Below, piece after piece: positions 52,288 to 63,316 of a stretch of 64,000 nt of DNA. The stretch is from the NCBI GenBank assembly GCA_946894095.1, contig OX335660.1, positions 873,001 through 937,000 of the forward strand, written 5' to 3'. How positions within the stretch are numbered: the stretch's first letter is position 1; each line of letters begins with the position of its first letter. Below the pieces are notes generated by a model. It ran no database searches and was not told the DNA's origin. It saw only the letters and a program-made list of their open reading frames with translations. The stretch comes from Incurvaria masculella (taxonomy: Eukaryota; Arthropoda; Insecta; Lepidoptera; Incurvariidae). Position numbers and translations under genes: made by a program.

Positions 52288-54150
52288 ACTACTCATTGTA
52301 GCATTTATAAATTATTTGTAAGTCTTAATTGTAATAAGTTGTATTGTTTTTTTTTTTATTAAACTGTAAACTAGTAAGTGCTAGTGATAGTTTGATTAAA
52401 GCTACGATGACGTTGTTCCAAGTCTATGAAAAAAATTGCCGATCTGATTATATCAAACTATTAACATGTTTTTTGTAAAGAATAGCACATCCCTAGTCGT
52501 TGCATATTGGGAGTGTTGCATGTTAATAATTAAAATGTAGAGCAGAGCATCCATTCATTATCCTGTAGCTTGCAGCAGGACATTTAATTAAGCCTTGCCT
52601 GCTATATACTTAATTAACGTCAGTCCTGCCGTTTGCTTTGCCCTTTTGTGCCTTCATATTTGGACAAATACAGTCCGATTTTGAATGCAAAAGCCTGGAT
52701 GAACAACTTATCGTACAGTCCACATACTCATAAAACGAATGGAAAAATATGTTAATAATGCGAAAACGGGAAGAAAAAAAGGAATTATTTTAAATATATT
52801 ATGACTTCTTAAATCGCTCGTAGAAGATTTTTTTTATTTCGGTTAAAATAAGGAAGCAATCTGCCCAGTACTCATGGAATTGACATAGACGGGTGAATGT
52901 GAATCACTCTCATTTCGCTTTCGGACAACTCTGTTATTTTATGTTGGATCATCGCATTCATATTACAATAATTAGAAAGGGAAAAAAACCAGAATGACAC
53001 TTGTGAGAAGGTTTCACGCCAGTAACTGTCATTATACCACGAGAAAAAAAGCCGGTGAGTTACACGTAACTGTGAAGCAAAGATTAACCCCTCTTAAACT
53101 TTTTCTAAACTATTGTAATGAATATTGAGACATTCTCCTTTATACTTCGGATTCAATCATTTTACGCATTACTCAAAAAACACAATCACGCGATGGGCGA
53201 GACATTCGTGTTTTAATTATCTATCACCTAATGTTCATGGGCGAACTCATCTACCAAACATCGATTTCTGTTTCGGCCGATACGGCATGATTGAATAGCA
53301 AACATTCCCATGCATGATACCAATGGATCGAAATGTTTGAAATGCATCGTCATTTGGCTTCTGTCGGTTATATTCAGAGTAAACCCGTCGAAACTTAGTA
53401 CGAGATTAACACCGGACTAACCATACAAAAACACCGGCTTAGTCTGTCCGCCCTCACTAAATACGATTGTATATTTTTAAAACTGTATGTTCTACACAGG
53501 AAATTCCTTGTATTGTATTGCCCGGCATCATCCTAACCGCCAAATGTTGAACTTTGACCCAATACGTTTTCGTTACAAATGCCAATGCTTAATGTGGCGT
53601 TTACGGTGATGCGCTCCGTACCAACCGCATCGAGTTCTGATTAGTGCTCATATATTTATAATCGAACAGACAGACAGACAGCAAACTTTTTGATGTTATG
53701 AGAGAGATATAGATAGAGATACGTTATATGATAGATGTTTTTAAATAAACATTAACCTAACCTGGCGCAGCCAAATGGCGTGTTATTCGGCCAAGTGAAC
53801 TTAAATTTACTAGTAAGCATGGCACGAAATGCGACTAAACGTCGGGATTTACCACTTGTCGAGTTACTTTACCATGGTAAGCCAGCTTGTCCAATTCAGG
53901 GCCCTAGAGACTATCGCCGAAGGCGGAGATATTGAAGGTGCGGATATTGGATGGAGGTACAGATACTGGCGACCACGAAATTGAGGATGCGGAGATACTG
54001 GCGAAGTAAATTGTATTTCCCCACTGGCAATCGAATGTGAGTGAGTACGTTCACGATCGTGAAGAATTGTGCTAGCGTTTTGCAATATTTTCGAGCGATA
54101 CGAGCGAGATAGAACTAAACAACAGCGGCTTCTCGGTGATTACGAACCCA
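52288..54150. other. Intergenic DNA upstream of the second gene
   Basis: Repeat-poor. Contains a (CAGA)4 tract (53671-53687), and at 53930-54020 a GGAGATA..GGCGA motif recurring about every 27-35 bp (GCGGAGATATTGAA, GCGGATATTGGATG, CAGATACTGGCGA, GCGGAGATACTGGCGA). No coding exon is supported. Confidence 0.45.
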
Positions 54151-54305
54151 CCTATGACGTCAGCCGCGACATGTCAGTTCAGTCGGATGACGGATGACCT
54201 TGCGAGTTTGTAAACACACATTTTTCTCGGAAGTTGAGTGAATCTAATTAGATTTCGTTGTTTTTTCGGTTTTGTTTTGCTCGAGTGGATCGCAAAATCT
54301 TCGAA
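54151..54305 (+). promoter_or_regulatory. Probable promoter and 5' UTR of the second gene
   Basis: A perfect palindromic CRE, TGACGTCA (54155-54162), lies about 12-20 bases upstream of overlapping arthropod-type initiators TCAGTT (54174-54179) and TCAGTC (54179-54184). No TATA box is seen. This would give a leader of about 125 bases to the ATG at 54306. Start-site assignment is inference. Confidence 0.45.
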
Positions 54306-54356
54306 ATGAACATTGACTTTGAGACGATGGCAGTCCTGGAAGAGGAATCGCAGAAT
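54306..54356 (+). CDS. Uncharacterised gene, coding exon 1 (17 codons)
   Basis: ATG in good context (TCGAAATGA) encodes MNIDFETMAVLEEESQN, an acidic N-terminus, then a consensus donor GTGAGT at 54357 in phase 0. The genomic frame closes with TAA immediately after the donor, as expected of a spliced exon. I do not recognise the protein. Confidence 0.55.
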
Positions 54357-55144
54357 GTGAGTTAAACGTGAACTATTTATCCATCCCTTTGTTTGTGTTT
54401 ATATTCTGCCTTATCATCATGTGGTCTCATTTGATAACAAGGTCCTAATTTTGATTTGACTTCAGATTTATGTGTAAGAGGCCATGAAATTGCGTAATAG
54501 TGGCCTGTGTCCACTACAGTGACTATTTGAGGCGTGATAACTCGTTTTAGGCCTAAGATAAATCTATATACAAGGGGGTAGAGGCGATTTAGATTGAATG
54601 GGTGCGAAAGAGATAGCGTGTGTTTTTCCCATGTTCATTAAAATAAAAAACACAGGGCCTCCTAATTGCTGCGTTAGACAGATGGTATGATGTTGGACCT
54701 TGAGGGCACAGACGAAATACATATCCAATATCAATACTAATTAAAACAAGCGTTTCCAGGTGAAGTGACCTGAAAACTTGCCATAAGTCACCATCACACT
54801 CAGTGTAGATGAGACAAGTGATACAAATTTAGCTAATCAGTCTGAATAACATGCTCAAATTTAGATCTGTCCGAAAAGTGACTGCCATAATTTTACTCAA
54901 CTGTGCCGTAGTTTAGAGGAGAGGGCCTTCGATCTATATGTTGGGAACTGCAGGGTTTGAATCAATGTGGAAAGTATTTTTTTTAGTTTACAAATAAACA
55001 ATTTATTACTTCTTTTTTCATGCTTCAGGTTTCCTTCGCTACTTACGGACGCTAGGGTCAAACCTACACGGATTGTGTGAGATAAATGTTCTTTAGTTCA
55101 CACCATTGCGTCAAATAATATTTGTTAAACTTATGGTTTCCCAG
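54357..55144 (+). other. Intron 1 of the second gene (788 bp)
   Basis: GTGAGT donor; acceptor TTATGGTTTCCCAG ending at 55144. No repeats recognised in it. Confidence 0.5.
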
Positions 55145-55187
55145 CGTGCCCATCTCGACCTAGTATGGCAACAGCCACCAGAAAAAC
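55145..55187 (+). CDS. Uncharacterised gene, coding exon 2 (43 nt)
   Basis: Reads RAHLDLVWQQPPEK in frame with exon 1 and ends with one base of the next codon before a GTAAGT donor (55188), so intron 2 is phase 1. The small size and lack of a recognised family limit confidence. The following exon was not found in the window, so intron 2 would exceed 8.8 kb and contain the tandem duplication and minisatellite. Confidence 0.5.
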
Positions 55188-55463
55188 GTAAGTTTAACTA
55201 ATATTATGAAACGTAAATCATCGAAATAATAATCGTTTTAAGTGTAAAAATATCCAGGCATCTGGAGATAAACATGCCTTGTGCTAACTCTGTCAGGAGA
55301 TCCGCAGCCTTTCAGCAAGGCCACGCTGCCTGTTCCCTCTGTCACCAGGACAGTGCACATTGTTCTGATGTTTTTGTTAATTTATTACTGTTTAGCCTGC
55401 TAGCCTGTGCAGTTTTGTGAGGCCTTAATATGTACTCAATGCACCATGCATAGAATATCTTGA
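55188..55463. other. Intron sequence before the tandem duplication
   Basis: No repeats or exons recognised. Confidence 0.4.
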
Positions 55464-56994
55464 AAAACCAGTCAAGTATGAACATGTTCAACTGCCAAGG
55501 GTCCTGACTCAGCTTAACGTGGAAAAAATGGGCTCTCCCCTGATTTTACAATTTCCAAGAAAATTCACAATTCTAAAATATATTTTTTTCTCAAAAAGGT
55601 ATGACGTTTTGAACCAAAGTGATTAGTTGGTGTACAACTACATAAGTGTACCTGTCATGGTATTTTCTGTCAGAATTTTTCTAACAACCGTTCATAGGAG
55701 TGCAATTCGGGATAACATACGTGTGACCAACAGATCCGAAACCAATCAAGTTTCATTGTCATTTTCACCAAAATGCACATTTCAAGCTAAACTTGATAAG
55801 ACTTGAAATCTAACCCATAAACTCAGAGACGATAGTTTAGGGGCTAGATACTGAGCTCCGGGATATATTGAATGTTTCCTTTTTTACTCTGATTTCTTTC
55901 CGCTGCTTTGAGGATTACCAAAACTCACATTCCATTCCAAAGTTCCACTTCTCTGTGTCTGCAACATCTATGAAGAACAAAGGCAAAAATATATTCTTAT
56001 TTTTTATTTTATGCTTGGTGTTAGGCCCTACGACGCCCGTGGGCATTTGAACTTAGTAATGTGTTTTTTCCCGATACTTTTTTCCGGCTGTGAGCACTTG
56101 TTATTGCACAATGTGGTGCAAGAGTGAATTTATCTAAAACATAATTATATTTGAAGCGCCATCTCTGATCAATTTCTTGAACTTTTTTGCATGCGTGATT
56201 ACTAAGATAGCTGAGGGTTATTCTAAACGCTCTTAAGTTGTTCAACAGACAGATGGCGCCATTCTCTGAATAGTAAAAAAAAGTTATTGCGGTTATGTTT
56301 CAGTTTCTTTTATTCGTCCATTTGATACATGCTCAGATTTATCGACAGTATTTTTTTCTGCCTGTACCATTACCTCTGGCAAGGAAGAGCCAGCAAGAAA
56401 CCTTGCCAAATTTGTAATTATATTTTGTTTTTTCAATCAAATTTACAATGATTCTACTTCAATAATGCTTTCTGATTATATCATTTTGACTTCTGATTGT
56501 GCCAGTGGGAGGCGCATCAGCTTACGTCACCGACTTAATTTATTTATTTCGGAAAGAAAACAAACAGCCTATTACAAAAATATTGACAAGATTTCTTATG
56601 AACTAATATGGTTAGGCCAATTATGTTTCGCTGATTAGTATTTTTTTTTTTTAAATAGGGATGTGTCTGAAGTATGTAGAGTATTGTAACGGGCCTTCTG
56701 CCTTTACACATTTTAAAATGTATAATGGAAATATACTTAACTAATGTTTCTCTTTTGCATAGCGTTTGGACAATAGAGATTCTCAATAGGAATTTCTCCT
56801 GGCGGCCATCTCAAATGGATGGACAATAGAATTAGGATAATTTGGCTGAGGCGGAAAACTGAAATGAAAGTCAGCTTTAGTTACAAGAATAAAAAAAATT
56901 AAGAAAAAATATTTTGAACAGAACATGTTTACAAATATGTTTGATTATTGAGGTGTAATTTATTATTTTTGTTGTCACTTTAGCACATGGATGG

Positions 56995-57280
56995 GAAAAC
57001 CGGCCAATTGCGAGTCAGACTCGCACACGAAGGGTTCCGTACCATCGTACAAGATTTAACACAAAAAATCATGTTTTTGTATGAAGCCCCCTTTAATTTT
57101 TATAATTTAGAAAATTTACCTATTTGTTGTTATAGCGGCAAAATAAATACACACTCTTTAAATATTTTTAATTGCCTATTACGGTTCATGAGATACACCC
57201 CTGTGACAGACGAACGGACGGACAACGGAGGCTTAGTAATAGGGTTCCGTTTTCACCCTTCAGGTACGGAACCCTAAAAA
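56995..57280 (+). mobile_element. K-family repeat (in duplication copy 1)
   Basis: GGGAAAACCGGCCAATTGCG, palindrome with two changes (TTGCGAGTCAGACTCGCAC), (GACG)2, CCAGGTACGG-type end (TTCAGGTACGGAACCCTAAA). Confidence 0.9.
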
Positions 57281-57427
57281 CCACACATACTGACCTGATA
57301 CTACCCTTGTACACCACACGGGGAGGGTAAGGACAGGTTATCAGTGCAACCCTCACACTCAAAACTCTACTGCGGAACGCGGTATTTCTGTCTCTTGTTT
57401 ATTTGCTCTTTGACGTTTAGTGTGGTC

Positions 57428-57583
57428 TTTTTTATGCAACCTGACATGGATGGCTAATACCAGACAACTACCGTTATGATATTAGCCCAATACATCACAT
57501 TCCCGAAGGAATTGGGTGCCATGTAGGACCTTCCCTTTACGAGCACGGCTGCATTGAACTGGACGGAAAACACGGACTATCCA
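57428..57583 (-). mobile_element. S-family SINE tail fragment (in copy 1)
   Basis: TATGCAACCTGACATGGATG, GATATTAGCCCAATACATCA, CCTTTACGAGCACGGCTGCA, ending inside the body. Confidence 0.8.
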
Positions 57584-57768
57584 GATCCTCCAAATACGTA
57601 GGGTATCTTTCTGAGTTTTGTCTTTTAATAATGTTTTTCTTAGCTACATCACATGATCCTACCGCCCCTTCGCTCAATGCACAAAGAGCAGGGGAATGAA
57701 CTCTTGACGCTCCCAAAATAAGAACTAACCGAGCCTCTAGACCCGTTATTTATAGAAAACTCTGGAAT

Positions 57769-58196
57769 TGAGCGGCTCGTAGCTGAGGAGCGCGGGGACA
57801 TGCCTTCCATTTTCCAGAAGTTGATGCCTCACTTTCTTTCACCTTCTGAGTTGGATAATTGTATTTCGTCACAAATGCAAACTGTTCGATGGTTCGGAAA
57901 CCATGTAAAACGGTTAATTTACCTTTATCTAAGGGTTGAGTGTGGCCCGGTTGGTAACATCGCATTTGATGAAAATATGGTCGAAGTGACGAAATTTGTC
58001 CCTGTTCACCATCCAGTTCAATGCAGCCGTGCTCATAAAGGGAGAGTTCTGACATGGCACCTAATCTTTCGGGAATGGGGTGTGTTTTTTTTTATTTTTT
58101 ATTTATTTATTTGGAGGAAACACAGATACAGATACAGGGAGGGTTAATAATATCTTGACTTCGGGTGTGGTATGAGCCATTCACCTCTAGTAACCT
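57769..58196 (+). mobile_element. S-family SINE, diverged, with inserted AT tract (in copy 1)
   Basis: Head GGCTCGTAGCTGAGGAGCGC, link TGAGTTGGATAATTGTATTT, body TGGTCGAAGTGACGAAATTT, tail interrupted at 58085-58145 by a T/A-rich tract and CACAGATACAGATACAGGGA. Confidence 0.75.
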
Positions 58197-58315
58197 AAAA
58201 TAATCTCGCTGTGGTATTTCCCTCAAAGTACAACCCGGGGTCCTTCAAATATTTTCATACATTAATTTATTCGATTAACAGATAAGTACAAACGATATAT
58301 AAATCTTATAATCAT

Positions 58316-58464
58316 CCCTGTTACTAATAAACCCAGATCATCGTCTGAATAGTTATACAATGTTTTGTCCCTTTCCCTCGAATTCGAAACTGCATGTTCC
58401 GAATTAAAAGGACAAAACATTGTATAACTAATCAGATGATGATCTGGGTTTATAAGTAACAGGG
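58316..58464. mobile_element. Short foldback MITE (in copy 1)
   Basis: CCCTGTTACTAATAAACCC pairs with GGGTTTATAAGTAACAGGG, continuing AGATCATCGTCTGA / TCAGATGATGATCT and TTATACAATGTTTTGTCC / GGACAAAACATTGTATAA, around a short centre with TCGAATTCGA. Confidence 0.85.
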
Positions 58465-58589
58465 TAGATCTATAGGCTATTTGAGCTACTGGAGTCGTGC
58501 TTCCCATACTACCTAGGATTCGCTAATAAGGTGGAAAGAAGCAGCATGATTTTCGCAGCCCCTGTCGCTTTTCGAAAATAAAATACTAT

Positions 58590-58851
58590 TTTTTAGGGTT
58601 CCGTACCCAAAGGGTGAAAACGGAACCCTATTACTAAGCCTCCGCTGTCCGTCCGTCCGTCCGTCCGTCCGTCCGTCCGTCCGTCCGTCCGTCCGTCCGT
58701 CCGTCCGTCCGTCTGTCCGTCACAGGGCTGTATCTCAGTAACCGTAACACCGTAACTGATAGCTGAAAATTTCACAGAGTGGGTAATTATTTTGCCGCTA
58801 TAACAACAAATAGGTAAAATTAAAAAAATATTAAAATTAAAGGGGGCTCCC
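58590..58851 (-). mobile_element. K-family repeat cut by the duplication breakpoint (in copy 1)
   Basis: Full-length start (TTTTAGGGTTCCGTACCCAA) and a pure (TCCG) array of about 16 units (58647-58710). The element stops at GGGGGCTCCC, where duplication copy 2 begins; the palindrome end is missing. Confidence 0.9.
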
Positions 58852-60382
58852 AAAACCAGTCAAGTATGAACATGTTCAACTGCCAAGGGTCCTGACTCAG
58901 CTTAACGTGGAAAAAATGGGCTCTCCCCTGATTTTACAATTTCCAAGAAAATTCACAATTCTAAAATATATTTTTTTCTCAAAAAGGTATGACGTTTTGA
59001 ACCAAAGTGATTAGTTGGTGTACAACTACATAAGTGTACCTGTCATGGTATTTTCTGTCAGAATTTTTCTAACAACCGTTCATAGGAGTGCAATTCGGGA
59101 TAACATACGTGTGACCAACAGATCCGAAACCAATCAAGTTTCATTGTCATTTTCACCAAAATGCACATTTCAAGCTAAACTTGATAAGACTTGAAATCTA
59201 ACCCATAAACTCAGAGACGATAGTTTAGGGGCTAGATACTGAGCTCCGGGATATATTGAATGTTTCCTTTTTTACTCTGATTTCTTTCCGCTGCTTTGAG
59301 GATTACCAAAACTCACATTCCATTCCAAAGTTCCACTTCTCTGTGTCTGCAACATCTATGAAGAACAAAGGCAAAAATATATTCTTATTTTTTATTTTAT
59401 GCTTGGTGTTAGGCCCTACGACGCCCGTGGGCATTTGAACTTAGTAATGTGTTTTTTCCCGATACTTTTTTCCGGCTGTGAGCACTTGTTATTGCACAAT
59501 GTGGTGCAAGAGTGAATTTATCTAAAACATAATTATATTTGAAGCGCCATCTCTGATCAATTTCTTGAACTTTTTTGCATGCGTGATTACTAAGATAGCT
59601 GAGGGTTATTCTAAACGCTCTTAAGTTGTTCAACAGACAGATGGCGCCATTCTCTGAATAGTAAAAAAAAGTTATTGCGGTTATGTTTCAGTTTCTTTTA
59701 TTCGTCCATTTGATACATGCTCAGATTTATCGACAGTATTTTTTTCTGCCTGTACCATTACCTCTGGCAAGGAAGAGCCAGCAAGAAACCTTGCCAAATT
59801 TGTAATTATATTTTGTTTTTTCAATCAAATTTACAATGATTCTACTTCAATAATGCTTTCTGATTATATCATTTTGACTTCTGATTGTGCCAGTGGGAGG
59901 CGCATCAGCTTACGTCACCGACTTAATTTATTTATTTCGGAAAGAAAACAAACAGCCTATTACAAAAATATTGACAAGATTTCTTATGAACTAATATGGT
60001 TAGGCCAATTATGTTTCGCTGATTAGTATTTTTTTTTTTTAAATAGGGATGTGTCTGAAGTATGTAGAGTATTGTAACGGGCCTTCTGCCTTTACACATT
60101 TTAAAATGTATAATGGAAATATACTTAACTAATGTTTCTCTTTTGCATAGCGTTTGGACAATAGAGATTCTCAATAGGAATTTCTCCTGGCGGCCATCTC
60201 AAATGGATGGACAATAGAATTAGGATAATTTGGCTGAGGCGGAAAACTGAAATGAAAGTCAGCTTTAGTTACAAGAATAAAAAAAATTAAGAAAAAATAT
60301 TTTGAACAGAACATGTTTACAAATATGTTTGATTATTGAGGTGTAATTTATTATTTTTGTTGTCACTTTAGCACATGGATGG

Positions 60383-60668
60383 GAAAACCGGCCAATTGCG
60401 AGTCAGACTCGCACACGAAGGGTTCCGTACCATCGTACAAGATTTAACACAAAAAATCATGTTTTTGTATGAAGCCCCCTTTAATTTTTATAATTTAGAA
60501 AATTTACCTATTTGTTGTTATAGCGGCAAAATAAATACACACTCTTTAAATATTTTTAATTGCCTATTACGGTTCATGAGATACACCCCTGTGACAGACG
60601 AACGGACGGACAACGGAGGCTTAGTAATAGGGTTCCGTTTTCACCCTTCAGGTACGGAACCCTAAAAA
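60383..60668 (+). mobile_element. K-family repeat (in copy 2)
   Basis: Identical to 56995-57280 as far as compared. Confidence 0.9.
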
Positions 60669-60815
60669 CCACACATACTGACCTGATACTACCCTTGTAC
60701 ACCACACGGGGAGGGTAAGGACAGGTTATCAGTGCAACCCTCACACTCAAAACTCTACTGCGGAACGCGGTATTTCTGTCTCTTGTTTATTTGCTCTTTG
60801 ACGTTTAGTGTGGTC

Positions 60816-60971
60816 TTTTTTATGCAACCTGACATGGATGGCTAATACCAGACAACTACCGTTATGATATTAGCCCAATACATCACATTCCCGAAGGAAT
60901 TGGGTGCCATGTAGGACCTTCCCTTTACGAGCACGGCTGCATTGAACTGGACGGAAAACACGGACTATCCA
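60816..60971 (-). mobile_element. S-family SINE tail fragment (in copy 2)
   Basis: Duplicate of 57428-57583. Confidence 0.8.
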
Positions 60972-61156
60972 GATCCTCCAAATACGTAGGGTATCTTTCT
61001 GAGTTTTGTCTTTTAATAATGTTTTTCTTAGCTACATCACATGATCCTACCGCCCCTTCGCTCAATGCACAAAGAGCAGGGGAATGAACTCTTGACGCTC
61101 CCAAAATAAGAACTAACCGAGCCTCTAGACCCGTTATTTATAGAAAACTCTGGAAT

Positions 61157-61584
61157 TGAGCGGCTCGTAGCTGAGGAGCGCGGGGACATGCCTTCCATTT
61201 TCCAGAAGTTGATGCCTCACTTTCTTTCACCTTCTGAGTTGGATAATTGTATTTCGTCACAAATGCAAACTGTTCGATGGTTCGGAAACCATGTAAAACG
61301 GTTAATTTACCTTTATCTAAGGGTTGAGTGTGGCCCGGTTGGTAACATCGCATTTGATGAAAATATGGTCGAAGTGACGAAATTTGTCCCTGTTCACCAT
61401 CCAGTTCAATGCAGCCGTGCTCATAAAGGGAGAGTTCTGACATGGCACCTAATCTTTCGGGAATGGGGTGTGTTTTTTTTTATTTTTTATTTATTTATTT
61501 GGAGGAAACACAGATACAGATACAGGGAGGGTTAATAATATCTTGACTTCGGGTGTGGTATGAGCCATTCACCTCTAGTAACCT
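61157..61584 (+). mobile_element. S-family SINE, diverged (in copy 2)
   Basis: Duplicate of 57769-58196. Confidence 0.75.
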
Positions 61585-61703
61585 AAAATAATCTCGCTGT
61601 GGTATTTCCCTCAAAGTACAACCCGGGGTCCTTCAAATATTTTCATACATTAATTTATTCGATTAACAGATAAGTACAAACGATATATAAATCTTATAAT
61701 CAT

Positions 61704-61852
61704 CCCTGTTACTAATAAACCCAGATCATCGTCTGAATAGTTATACAATGTTTTGTCCCTTTCCCTCGAATTCGAAACTGCATGTTCCGAATTAAAAGGA
61801 CAAAACATTGTATAACTAATCAGATGATGATCTGGGTTTATAAGTAACAGGG
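61704..61852. mobile_element. Short foldback MITE (in copy 2)
   Basis: Duplicate of 58316-58464. Confidence 0.85.
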
Positions 61853-61977
61853 TAGATCTATAGGCTATTTGAGCTACTGGAGTCGTGCTTCCCATACTAC
61901 CTAGGATTCGCTAATAAGGTGGAAAGAAGCAGCATGATTTTCGCAGCCCCTGTCGCTTTTCGAAAATAAAATACTAT

Positions 61978-62329
61978 TTTTTAGGGTTCCGTACCCAAAG
62001 GGTGAAAACGGAACCCTATTACTAAGCCTCCGCTGTCCGTCCGTCCGTCCGTCCGTCCGTCCGTCCGTCCGTCCGTCCGTCCGTCCGTCCGTCCGTCCGT
62101 CTGTCCGTCACAGGGCTGTATCTCAGTAACCGTAACACCGTAACTGATAGCTGAAAATTTCACAGAGTGGGTAATTATTTTGCCGCTATAACAACAAATA
62201 GGTAAAATTAAAAAAATATTAAAATTAAAGGGGGCTCCCATACAAAAAACGTGATTTTTTTGTGTTAAATATTTTACGTAGGTACGGAACCCTTCGTGTG
62301 CGAGTCCGACTCGTACTTGGCCGGTTTTT
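61978..62329 (-). mobile_element. K-family repeat, complete, spanning the right duplication edge
   Basis: Continues past 62239 into ATACAAAAAACGTGATTTTT, the palindrome (GTGCGAGTCCGACTCGTAC) and CTTGGCCGGTTTTT. This is the intact form of the element truncated at 58851 and shows which edge is ancestral. Confidence 0.92.
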
Positions 62330-62537
62330 GTCATCCACAACGACACCTTGCTTCCCTCGTTCGCGCCGCCCCGCCGCCGGCTTGCGTTGAAACGCAATAC
62401 AGTAAAGGCAGTCGTTCCGTCTGGCCGAGGTCGCTCGCGCATCTGCGTCGCACGTCGCCGAAGGTTACCCGGTGACGCACCGCCGCAATAGCCCGCGCCG
62501 GCGCCGCCGGGTTGCGACACCGAGTCTGAGTACTGTA
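62330..62537. other. GC/CpG-rich segment before the minisatellite
   Basis: High-GC sequence (CGCCGCCCCGCCGCCGG, GCCGGCGCCGCCGGG). Long open frames on the minus strand run through it into the K repeat and are composition artefacts. No promoter or exon could be assigned. Confidence 0.4.
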
Positions 62538-62738
62538 GCGTCGGCCACCAGAAGAGCGTGCTCGCCGCCACTTGCGAAGCAGCAAGTAGTTCTCTCAAGC
62601 GTCGTTGGTAACACGAGGCGAGTACTCGCCGCCACTTGCGAAGCAGAAAGTAGTTCACTCAAGTGTCTACGGTCACACGGAGCGACTACCGCCACAACTC
62701 GCGAAAGAGCAAGCAGTTCACTCAAGCGTCGTTGGTCA

Positions 62739-63124
62739 GCCTCGGTGGCCCAGTGGCGCGACACTTCGGCGATCGCTCTCCGAAGTTAAGCAACGCTGGG
62801 TCCGGTCTGGTCTTGGATGGGTGACCATTCGACCGTTGAGAGAGGCCGGCCGTGGTTCGGATTCCACGTTAAGCTGTAGGTCCCCTTCCTTACTTACTAG
62901 GTGGTAGGGTTTATCCCGCCCGGGTTGGTACCATCGCATTGGATGAACGATGGTCGAAGCGGCAATGAAAATTGTCCGTGTTTTCCATCCAGTTCAATGT
63001 AGCTGTGCAATATAAGGAAGGTCCTGGCATGGCACCTAGTTCCCATATGGTGTGTTGGGCTAATACCATGACAGAACTTGTGGTATTAGCCATCCATGTC
63101 CAGTCACATAAAAAAAAAAAAAAA
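62739..63124 (+). mobile_element. S-family SINE with 5S rRNA-like head, best-preserved copy
   Basis: GCCTCGGTGGCCCAGTGGCG start, box A GAAGTTAAGCAACGCTGGG (62782-62800), box C TTGGATGGGTGACC (62813-62826), link GTGGTTCGGATTCCACGTTA, 5S-type body, GCAATATAAGGAAGGTCC, and an A run at 63110-63124. Inserted between GTCA and CACGAAG of a minisatellite unit, with no obvious target duplication beyond CA. Confidence 0.93.
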
Positions 63125-63179
63125 CACGAAGCGACTACTCGCCGCAAATTGCGAACCAGCAAGTAGTTCATTCCGCAGT

Positions 63180-63316
63180 GCGATTACGAAATGCACAATG
63201 AGGTGTAGGTTCTGACCCTACCCCAATCTGACGGTAAACTGACAGATTTTGTGTGCGAAAGCTGTCAGTTTGGGGTAGGTGTCGCACCTACACCTCATTT
63301 CGCGCCTCGTAGTCGC
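63180..63316. mobile_element. Foldback element inside the minisatellite
   Basis: GCGATTACGA with AATGAGGTGTAGGT and CCTACCCCAATCTGAC at the left mirrors CTGTCAGTTTGGGGTAGG, ACCTACACCTCATT and CGTAGTCGC at the right. Loop near ATTTTGTGTGCGAAAG. Single copy here. Confidence 0.75.

Larger units (their letters stand above)
55464..58851. repeat. 3388-bp tandem duplication, copy 1
   Basis: Starts AAAACCAGTCAAGTATG and runs to GGGGGCTCCC. Copy 2 follows directly with a constant offset of 3388. Every open frame in this copy recurs with an identical translation in the next, and the (TCCG)n array has the same length. Contents: unique AT-rich sequence, K repeat, S fragments, a foldback MITE and a truncated K repeat. 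Confidence 0.95.
58852..62239. repeat. 3388-bp tandem duplication, copy 2
   Basis: Direct copy of 55464-58851 without any difference noticed. Right-hand homology ends one base later (62240), i.e. one base of breakpoint microhomology. Elements inside: K 60383-60668, S fragments 60816-60971 and 61157-61584, foldback 61704-61852, and K 61978-62329. Confidence 0.95.

Noticed and set aside
58647..58710. CRISPR-like array
   Set aside because: Regular spacing is a tetranucleotide microsatellite with no spacers, in an animal genome.
61981..62658. 225-codon reverse frame as a protein gene
   Set aside because: It translates a K repeat (the TDGRTDGR run is the (TCCG)n array) and then GC-rich and minisatellite DNA; no gene context.
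62760..62860. 5S rRNA gene
   Set aside because: Only the internal control region is similar; the 5' third is missing and the sequence runs into a SINE body with an A tail. Same for 25296-25420.
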